A DNA stretch of 9,011 bases from the NCBI GenBank assembly GCA_005883905.1, contig VAYD01000015.1, positions 1 through 9,011 on the forward strand, in the 5' to 3' direction. This DNA is from Actinomycetota bacterium. GTDB lineage: Bacteria > Actinomycetota > Thermoleophilia > Solirubrobacterales > Solirubrobacteraceae. Both the position numbers and the translations under genes were made by a program. The notes below the pieces were generated by a model. That model ran no database searches. It was not told the DNA's origin and worked only from the letters and a program-made list of their open reading frames with translations. Positions 1-5,250 of this stretch are shown piece after piece (position 1 is the first letter of the stretch; each line of letters begins with the position of its first letter).

Positions 1-1
1 C

Positions 2-628
2 CCCGTCAAGCGCTTCGAGCGCGCAAAGCAGCGGCTCGGCGGCACGCTCAGCGACGGGTCGCGGTGGGCGTTGGCCGAGGCGATGGTCACCGACGTGCTG
101 GTCGCGTTGCGGCGCGCGAAGGCGGTCGACTATGTCGTCATGGTCACGAGCGAGCCGCGCGCCGAATCGCTCGCGATCGGCTGGGGCGCCGACGTGATCG
201 CCGACCCGCAGGAGCGCAGTCACTCCGACGCCGCCACCATCGGGATCCGCACCGCCGTCGAGCGCGGCGCGACGCGCGTGCTGCTGGTCCCCGGCGACTG
301 CCCGTCGCTCGCCGCTCACGAGGTCGACGAGCTGCTGCGCGACGGCCCGGGCGTGAAGATCGTGCCGGACCGTCACGGGACCGGGACCAACGCGCTGGTG
401 CTGGAGCCGCCCGACGCGATCGAGCCTGGCTTCGGCCCTGGCAGCTGCGAGCGCCACGTCGACCGCGCGCAGGAGGCAGGCGTCCACTGGGAGATCCACC
501 ACACGCCGTCGCTGACGCTCGACGTGGACACCGGCGAGGACCTGGAGGCCCTGCAGGACGCGCTCGCGGCGAGCACCGGCGGCGCCGCGCACACGCGCGG
601 GATGCTCGCCCGGCTCGGCCGGCTGTGA
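2..628 (+). CDS. cofC: CofC/FbiD guanylyltransferase of F420 biosynthesis (5' end cut by window edge)
   Basis: This enzyme transfers GMP from GTP to 2-phospho-L-lactate, or in actinobacteria (FbiD) to phosphoenolpyruvate, giving the activated intermediate that CofD/FbiA joins to the deazaflavin Fo. The frame is open from base 2 and reads PVKRFERAKQRLGG, the family's N-terminal nucleotide-binding stretch, so only a few residues plus the start lie outside the window. An internal ATG at 77 would remove this conserved part and is not the true start. Other family marks are the VLLVPGDCPSL segment (Asp in the metal/nucleotide loop, about residue 99 of the visible part) and the TNALVLEPP and FGPGSCERH segments near residues 130-150. 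208 residues are visible, against roughly 210-220 for the family. The stop overlaps the start of cofE by four bases (GTGA), implying coupled translation. Whether it uses phospholactate or phosphoenolpyruvate cannot be read from the sequence; cofD is not in the window. Confidence 0.93.
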   Translation, partial: PVKRFERAKQRLGGTLSDGSRWALAEAMVTDVLVALRRAKAVDYVVMVTSEPRAESLAIGWGADVIADPQERSHSDAATIGIRTAVERGATRVLLVPGDCPSLAAHEVDELLRDGPGVKIVPDRHGTGTNALVLEPPDAIEPGFGPGSCERHVDRAQEAGVHWEIHHTPSLTLDVDTGEDLEALQDALAASTGGAAHTRGMLARLGRL

Positions 629-1344
629 TCAACGCCCGCGCGATCGAGGGCCTGCCCGAAGTCCATCCGGGCGACGACCTCGCCGCGCTGCTCGCAGAGC
701 ACACGGAGGCCGGCCAGGTCGTCGTGATCGCGCACAAGGTCGTATCGAAGGCCGAGGGCAGGATCCGCGCGCTCGCCGGCATCGAGCCCGGTGCGGAGGC
801 CGAGGCGCTCGCGGCGAAGCTCGGCAAGGACCCGCGCCACGTGCAGGCGGTGCTCGACGAGTCGCTGGAGATCGTGCGCGACGAGCGCGTGCTGATCTGC
901 CGCACGCGCCACGGCTTCGTCTGCGCGAACGCCGGCGTCGACCAGTCCAACGCGCCCGCGGACTCGGTGATCCTGCTGCCCGCGGACCCGGACGCGAGCG
1001 CGCGGGCGCTGCGCGCGGCGCTCCCCGGCCGGCCCGCCGTCGTGATCGCCGACTCGTTCGGGCGCGCATGGCGCCTCGGGCAGTGCGACGTGGCGATCGG
1101 GATCGCCGGCCTGGCGCCGGTCGACGACTGGCACGGGCGCGTCGACCGCTCCGGGCGCAGGCTGCACGCCACGGCGATCGCGATCGCCGACGAGGCCGCG
1201 GCCGCCGCGGACCTGGCGCGCGCCGGCAAGGACGCGGGCGAGCCGGTCGTGATCGTCAGCGGCCTCGAGCGCTTCGTCACCGACGAGGACGGCCCGGGCG
1301 CGGCCGCGCTCGTGCGCGGGCGCGATGACGACCTGTTCCTGTAG
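625..1344 (+). CDS. cofE: CofE, coenzyme F420-0:L-glutamate ligase (single domain)
   Basis: The enzyme adds L-glutamate residues to F420-0 using GTP, building the gamma-linked tail of the coenzyme in the cytosol. I chose the GTG at 625 because it overlaps the cofC stop as GTGA and because the family pattern begins at once (IEGLPEVHPGDDLAALL). The frame stays open upstream to base 64, but that part is a shadow of cofC. The product is 239 residues. Conserved blocks: HKVVSKAEGR (37-46), HGFVCANAGVDQSN (96-109), DSFGRAWRLGQCDVAIG (143-159), the acidic AGLAPVDDWHGRVDRSGR block (161-178) and DEAAAAADL (189-197). The length matches stand-alone archaeal-type CofE. The C-terminal nitroreductase-like domain of mycobacterial FbiB, which reduces dehydro-F420-0, is absent and would have to be encoded elsewhere if the phosphoenolpyruvate route is used. 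No clear Shine-Dalgarno sequence precedes the start, consistent with coupling to cofC. Confidence 0.94.
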   Translation: MINARAIEGLPEVHPGDDLAALLAEHTEAGQVVVIAHKVVSKAEGRIRALAGIEPGAEAEALAAKLGKDPRHVQAVLDESLEIVRDERVLICRTRHGFVCANAGVDQSNAPADSVILLPADPDASARALRAALPGRPAVVIADSFGRAWRLGQCDVAIGIAGLAPVDDWHGRVDRSGRRLHATAIAIADEAAAAADLARAGKDAGEPVVIVSGLERFVTDEDGPGAAALVRGRDDDLFL

Positions 1345-1362
1345 CGGCTATGCGCTCGCGCC

Positions 1363-1850
1363 TTACGCCTTCACGGCCGCGCGGACGCCCTGCAGGATCT
1401 CCTCCGACAGCCGCTGATCGTCGACCGCACGTGCCACGAGCACGGCCCCGACCAACGAGCTGAGCGCGACGACTGCCTTCTCCCGAGAGCCGAGAAGCTC
1501 TTCGAGCTTGGCCAGGTAGCGCTCGATCTGCTCGCGGTAGGCGGCGCGGACGCGATCGTCGCCGCGCGCGACGTCGGCGCCGAGGGCCACCACCGCGCAG
1601 CCCGTGGCGGGGTCCTCGCGGCCGACGCGTACCAGTCGACGAAGGCGGCCAATGGATCTTCGGCGCCGTCCGTCAGCGCGTCGAAGCCGGCGTTGGCGTC
1701 GGCGAAGGCCTTGCCCACCGCCTCCGCGACGAGGTCGTCGCGCGAGCCGAAGTGCTTGTAGAAGCCACCGTGCGTCAGGCCGGCGGCCTGCATGACCTCG
1801 GCGACGCCCGGGCCCGTGGTGCCCGACTCGCGCATCCGCGCGGCCGGAGC
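1363..1850 (-). pseudogene. TetR/AcrR-family repressor, frameshifted and missing its N-terminus
   Basis: A TetR-type DNA-binding core is clear: GVAEVMQAAGLTHGGFYKHF (helix-turn-helix with the Phe-Tyr-x-x-Phe end), then a ligand-domain start through LAAFVDWYASAA. Near 1615-1622 the reading continues in a different frame as EDPATGCAVVALGADVARG, then REQIERYLAKLEELLG and a normal C-terminus ending VRAAVKA (stop TAA 1363-1365). One base added near 1618 would join the two halves into one ordinary TetR protein. Upstream of RMRESG (about 1840-1850) the expected first helix with its basic N-terminal residues is missing in all three minus frames. The repaired length would be about 155-160 residues, against about 190-200 for the family. 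No good start exists for a complete protein; the ATG at 1835 would skip helix 1. I infer a dead gene, although a base-call error could explain the frameshift. It converges on cofE with an 18-base gap holding nothing recognisable. Confidence 0.75.
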
Positions 1851-1965
1851 GTCCGAGGCTGTGGTCGACGAGTTCAGCCGTGGCGTGAAGTCGGCGCTGC
1901 ATGATGACCTGAACCTCCTCCACCCCACGATCGAGGAGCAGTTCGCGGCGGCGCTCGCGGGCTGA
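1849..1965 (+). pseudogene. 3'-end remnant of an unidentified plus-strand gene
   Basis: Immediately beyond the point where TetR similarity stops, the plus strand reads like the end of a real protein: EAVVDEFSRGVKS, then HDDLNLLHPTIEEQF, ending AAALAG and TGA at 1963-1965. The composition is balanced and amphipathic, whereas the minus frames over the same bases are Ser/Arg/Pro/Thr-rich, as expected of shadows. GC at third positions does not decide the strand here, because the opposing frame shares those positions. The stop lies three bases from the stop of the minus-strand fusion gene, so the original gene would have converged with it tail to tail. The frame is open back to 1762 with an ATG at 1792, so a 57-residue protein is formally possible, but its first half is only the reverse of the TetR helix-turn-helix. 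I do not recognise the family. Confidence 0.45.
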
Positions 1966-1968
1966 GGG

Positions 1969-4095
1969 CTAGAGCAGCTCCGCGATCAGGTCGGCGGCGC
2001 GGCCGGCGCCGTCGCCTGACACGGGCAGGTACGACGGCCGGCTGCCGACGAGCTCCGCGATCAGCCCGCCGAGGCGCGCGGGGCTCGCGTCGGCGAACTG
2101 CAGCGTCGTGCGCGCGCCGTAGCGCGCGAGGCGGTGTCGCACGTGGAACTGCTGCTCGAAGTGGCTCGCGAGCGGCAACGAGACGAACGGCCGCTTCGCC
2201 GCGACGAGCTCCATGGTCGTCGTGAGCCCGCCCTGCACCACCCCGACGTCGCAGGCCGCGAGGTGGCGCCACAGCTCGTGCACGTAGCCGACGACCTCGA
2301 CGCCGTCGATGGCGGGCAGGCTCGCCGGGTCGATGCGCGGACCGGTCACGACGAGCACACGCAGCTCGGGGATGCGCTCGCGCGCCGCCGGCAGCGCCTC
2401 GAGCGCACGCTGCAGGAGCGGCGCGCCGACACCGGAGCCGCCGACGGAGACCACGCACAGCGGCTCGTCTCCGTACCCGAGCTCCGCGCGCTCGCCGAGC
2501 GCGCGCGGGTCGAATCCGGGGATGTAGCCGGCGAAGTCGAAGTGCCGCTCGGTCCACTCGCGGATCGCGGGCAGGTCCGGGCCGAAGCGCTCGTCGACGA
2601 TGTCCTCGGGGTCGCCGACGAAGATCGACCGGTCGCGGACGCTCGGGTGGCGCTCGACGTGCTCGATCATCTCGGCGTTGTAGTCGGCCGCCACGAACGC
2701 CTCGCGCTCGCCGCGGTCCGGCATCGGCAGGTAGCCGACGAAGTCCGTGAGCCATGCGAGCGGCGCGCACTTGCGCTCGGGGTTCTCGTGGAGGAAATGG
2801 TCGACCTCCCACGCCTCGTCGGCGATCCAGACGTCGAAGGCCTCCTCGTGCACGAGGTCGTCGAAGACCATGTAGTTCGCGCACAGGATCTCGTCCATGC
2901 GCCGCAGCGCCTGAAACGCGTGCAGGTCGTGCTCGCCGGCCTCGCGATCGATGTGGACCGCCTCGCTGGCGAGCTCGGCGCTCGCGGGATGGATGGTCTC
3001 GCCGCGGTGCTCGAGGACGGTCGTCACCGGCGGTTGCGCCAGCCAGTGGATCTCGAGGCCGGGCACGCGCGTCCGCAGGGCGTCGGCGATCGCAACGTCG
3101 CGCCACGCATGGCCCAGGCCGATCGGTGACGAGATGAAGAGCGCGCGCTTGGGCCGGACCGCGGTGCGCCTCCATGTCGCCGGCTTCGCGGGCATCGCTC
3201 CGTTGACGCCCTCGGCGAAGTCGCGCAGCAGCAGGTTCACCTGCACGGGATCGCGTGCGATCGGCGCATGGCCGGATCCCTCGAACGCGACGAGCCGCGC
3301 GCCCGTCAGCTCAGCCACCTCGGCCCCGCGCTCGAACGGGATCACGCGCTCGGCGGTCCCGTGCACGACGGTCACCGGGCAGGCGATGCTCCGGCAGAGC
3401 GCGTGCCACACGGGGCTGTCGCATGGCTCGCGGTCGTCGCCGTCGATGCTGGCGATCAGCACGTCGGGCGAGGTGTCCAGCCCCCACGCCACGCAATCCT
3501 CGATCTGCTTGGTCGAGTGCGGCTCGCAGAAGACCTCCGAGAAGAAGAACTCCAGGAAGTCGCGGTACTCCGCCAGCCAGTGGTGGCGGTTGTACTTCGC
3601 CCACCCCTCGTAGCGCTCGAGATCGGCGTTGAACCCCTCCATGCTGCGCGGCGGCGACGGCACGGCGGGCGAGACCGCGAAGACTCCCACCACGCGCTCG
3701 GGGTGCGCCGCAGCCAGCATCAGCGCTCGCGTCGCACCCTTGGAGTGGCCCGCGGCAACCGCGCGCTCGACCCCGGTTGCGTCCAGCACCGCGACGGCAT
3801 CCGCCACGAACTCGCGCTCGGAGTAGGCAGCGGGGTCGAGCGGGCGATCGGACAGCCCGTTGCCGCGCGGGTCGAAGGCGATCACGCGGAAGCGGCGAGC
3901 CAGGTACGGGATCCCGGCCTTCCACTGGCGCGAGTGCACGATCGACCACGCGGGCAGGAGCAGGATCGCCGGGCCCGACCCGTGCGACTCCCAGTGCACC
4001 TTGATCCCGTCGCGCTCGATGAAGCCATGCTCATCGGGCATGCGCGCCGGGGTCTCGGTGTCGCTCCGGCCCACGCGGCCGATCGTAGTGCTCAC
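1969..4095 (-). CDS. Alpha/beta hydrolase-glycosyltransferase fusion protein
   Basis: A 708-residue cytosolic protein with two enzyme domains in one open frame. Residues ~19-295 are an alpha/beta hydrolase: oxyanion region near LLLPAW (45-50), FDPRGNGLSDRP (74-85), nucleophile elbow GHSKG with Ser118, and catalytic His276 in GSGHAP. The usual acid position (HGTAERVIP) holds Glu249 instead of Asp. Residues ~317-708 are a GT-B glycosyltransferase of the MurG/UGT type: SSPIGLGHAWRD (322-333) starts the acceptor half; VSVGGSGVG (549-557) and CDVGVVQGGLTTTMELVAAK (615-634), followed by HFEQQF, form the nucleotide-sugar half. The linker (~293-316) is Ala/Pro/Arg-rich. The GTG start at 4095 overlaps the methyltransferase stop (GTGA) and has GAGG seven bases upstream; ATG at 4041 is an alternative. 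An internal ATG at 3195 with GGAG close by could also yield free glycosyltransferase. No signal peptide or membrane segment is seen. The substrate, and whether the hydrolase domain hydrolyses or transfers, are unknown. Confidence 0.88.
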   Translation of the reverse strand: MSTTIGRVGRSDTETPARMPDEHGFIERDGIKVHWESHGSGPAILLLPAWSIVHSRQWKAGIPYLARRFRVIAFDPRGNGLSDRPLDPAAYSEREFVADAVAVLDATGVERAVAAGHSKGATRALMLAAAHPERVVGVFAVSPAVPSPPRSMEGFNADLERYEGWAKYNRHHWLAEYRDFLEFFFSEVFCEPHSTKQIEDCVAWGLDTSPDVLIASIDGDDREPCDSPVWHALCRSIACPVTVVHGTAERVIPFERGAEVAELTGARLVAFEGSGHAPIARDPVQVNLLLRDFAEGVNGAMPAKPATWRRTAVRPKRALFISSPIGLGHAWRDVAIADALRTRVPGLEIHWLAQPPVTTVLEHRGETIHPASAELASEAVHIDREAGEHDLHAFQALRRMDEILCANYMVFDDLVHEEAFDVWIADEAWEVDHFLHENPERKCAPLAWLTDFVGYLPMPDRGEREAFVAADYNAEMIEHVERHPSVRDRSIFVGDPEDIVDERFGPDLPAIREWTERHFDFAGYIPGFDPRALGERAELGYGDEPLCVVSVGGSGVGAPLLQRALEALPAARERIPELRVLVVTGPRIDPASLPAIDGVEVVGYVHELWRHLAACDVGVVQGGLTTTMELVAAKRPFVSLPLASHFEQQFHVRHRLARYGARTTLQFADASPARLGGLIAELVGSRPSYLPVSGDGAGRAADLIAELL

Positions 4096-5168
4096 GGACG
4101 GGCCTCGAACACCAGGTTGAACGGCGTCTCGGCGGCGCGGCGGAAGCGGGTGAAGCCGCCGCCGGAGACCACGTCGCCGATGCGCGCCTCGCCGGCCTGG
4201 GCGCCGAGGGCGAGGCCGACCTCCTGGGAGAGCGACGCCGGCGTGCACAGGAACGTCGAGAACCCGTAGTACGCGCGGCCGACCGGGGTGAGGTTGTCCT
4301 CGACGCGATCGCCTGCCATCGGCTCGACGATCATCCATGTGCCGTCGTCCGCCAGCAGGTTGCGGACGCGGCGGGCAGCCCCCACCGGGTCGCCCATGTC
4401 GTGCAGGCAGTCGAACATCGTCACGAGGTCGTAGCCGTCGCCGGGATGCTCGGCCGCGAGCGCGACCTCGAAGGTCACGCGATCGGCGACGCCGGCCTCC
4501 TCGGCGCGAGTGCGCGCGGTCGCGATCGAGCCTTCGTGGTAGTCCGAGCCGACGAACGTCGAGTTCGGGAACGCCTGCGCCATCAGGATCGTCGACGACC
4601 CGTGGCCGCAACCGATGTCGGCGACCTTCCCCCCGGCCTCGAGCTTCTCCACGACGCCGTCGAGCGCCGGCAGCCAGGCCGGCAGCAGGTTGGCGTTGTA
4701 GCCCGGGCGGAAGAACCGCTCGCAGCCCTCGAACACGTCGTGGTTGTGCTCGTGCCAGCCGAAGCCATCGCCGCTGCGCGCGTGCTCGGTGATCCGCGGC
4801 GAGTCGATCACGGTCCCGAGCGCGATCTGGAAGAACCCCGGCAGGTACGCCGCGCTGTCCGAATCCGTCAGCGCCACGGTCTGCTCGGGCGGCAGCTCGT
4901 ACGTCCCGGCCGACGGGTCGTAAGTCACGTAGCCACCCGCGGCCTGCGCGTTGGCCCACTCGCGCACGTAGCGCTCGGCGACGCCGCTGCGGCGCGCAAG
5001 CTCGACGGGTGTGAGCGGCCCCGCGCCGGCGAGCGCCCGGTACAGGCCGAGCTTGTCGCCCATGACGACGAGCGCGGCGTTGAGCGTGGCGCCGACCTCT
5101 TCGACGGCGCGAAAGACGAACTGCTCGAGCTTCTGCCCGTCGACGGCGACGGGCTCCTGGATTGCCAT
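4092..5168 (-). CDS. Rv2258c-like SAM-dependent methyltransferase with N-terminal winged helix
   Basis: A class I methyltransferase of 358 residues, close to the usual length of the Rv2258c-type family. Residues ~15-95 form a winged-helix dimerisation domain (LNAALVVMGDKLGLYRAL, then VELARRSGVAERYVREW and a wing ending TYELPPEQ). The Rossmann SAM-binding domain follows: motif I VADIGCGHGSS (182-192), the acidic end of the second strand VGSDYH (206-211), and DLVTMFDCLHDMGDP (247-261). The C-terminus GGFTRFRRAAETPFN is typical of the family. Members methylate small molecules; the substrate is not predictable here. The ATG at 5168 has a perfect AGGAGG six bases upstream. It is the first gene of the operon, and its stop is embedded in the start of the hydrolase-glycosyltransferase gene, so the two products are probably made in fixed proportion and act on the same compound or pathway. 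It is transcribed away from the LAL regulator. Confidence 0.92.
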   Translation of the reverse strand: MAIQEPVAVDGQKLEQFVFRAVEEVGATLNAALVVMGDKLGLYRALAGAGPLTPVELARRSGVAERYVREWANAQAAGGYVTYDPSAGTYELPPEQTVALTDSDSAAYLPGFFQIALGTVIDSPRITEHARSGDGFGWHEHNHDVFEGCERFFRPGYNANLLPAWLPALDGVVEKLEAGGKVADIGCGHGSSTILMAQAFPNSTFVGSDYHEGSIATARTRAEEAGVADRVTFEVALAAEHPGDGYDLVTMFDCLHDMGDPVGAARRVRNLLADDGTWMIVEPMAGDRVEDNLTPVGRAYYGFSTFLCTPASLSQEVGLALGAQAGEARIGDVVSGGGFTRFRRAAETPFNLVFEARP

Positions 5169-5174
5169 AACGGT

Positions 5175-5180
5175 CCTCCT
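5175..5180 (-). promoter_or_regulatory. Ribosome binding site of the methyltransferase gene
   Basis: On the minus strand AGGAGG lies six bases before the ATG at 5168. It is the strongest Shine-Dalgarno match in the window and fixes the methyltransferase start. The other genes here start by overlap coupling or show weak or no such site, which suggests the first gene of this operon is translated efficiently once transcribed. Confidence 0.85.
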
Positions 5181-5193
5181 CGTCCGATTGCGC

Positions 5194-5211
5194 GCCGACC
5201 GTACGATCGGC
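5194..5211. promoter_or_regulatory. Candidate operator: 18-bp near-perfect palindrome
   Basis: GCCGACCGTACGATCGGC pairs at eight of nine positions about its centre (5202/5203); only the C/A pair at positions 6 and 13 fails. It sits between the divergent methyltransferase and LAL regulator genes and overlaps a possible minus-strand -10 hexamer (TACGGT), so a bound dimer would be well placed to block the methyltransferase promoter. Size and symmetry suit a dimeric helix-turn-helix regulator. The regulator is unknown: the LAL protein or a TetR-type repressor are the obvious candidates. Confidence 0.45.
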
Positions 5212-5227
5212 CGTCTGGTGTCGCATC

Positions 5228-5239
5228 AGGTGGGCACCT
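5228..5239. promoter_or_regulatory. Candidate operator: inverted repeat AGGTG-GG-CACCT
   Basis: Two perfect 5-bp arms flank a GG centre (5233/5234). The repeat touches the candidate -10 hexamer of the LAL gene, a usual place for a repressor or for self-regulation. Its centre is 31 bp from the centre of the 18-bp palindrome, close to three helical turns, so proteins on both sites would lie on the same face of the DNA. There is no run of T after it, so it is unlikely to be a terminator. Confidence 0.35.
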
Positions 5240-5244
5240 AGTCT
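5239..5244 (+). promoter_or_regulatory. Possible -10 element of the LAL regulator gene (leaderless)
   Basis: TAGTCT fits the actinobacterial TANNNT -10 pattern. Its last base is seven bases before the ATG at 5251, so transcription would start at or next to the start codon. No Shine-Dalgarno sequence stands at a workable distance before that ATG, which fits a leaderless message. The -35 region, near 5216-5221 (TGGTGT), is a poor match, so an activator may be needed or the call may be wrong. Confidence 0.35.
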
Positions 5245-5250
5245 TTGCGC

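Noticed and set aside
144..1280. Minus-strand open frames opposite cofC and cofE
   Set aside because: Both F420 genes are conserved on the plus strand; the reverse frames are Ser/Arg/Pro-rich shadows.
1345..1362. Terminator between cofE and the TetR remnant
   Set aside because: The 18 bases hold no convincing hairpin or T run.
1609..1625. Programmed ribosomal frameshift in the TetR gene
   Set aside because: There is no slippery heptamer followed by a clear structure, and the missing N-terminal helix already points to a decayed gene.
4078..4087. GCCGATCGTA, identical to ten bases of the 18-bp palindrome (opposite strand of 5202-5211)
   Set aside because: Only a half-site inside the coding start of the fusion gene, with no matching second arm; probably chance in GATCG-rich sequence.
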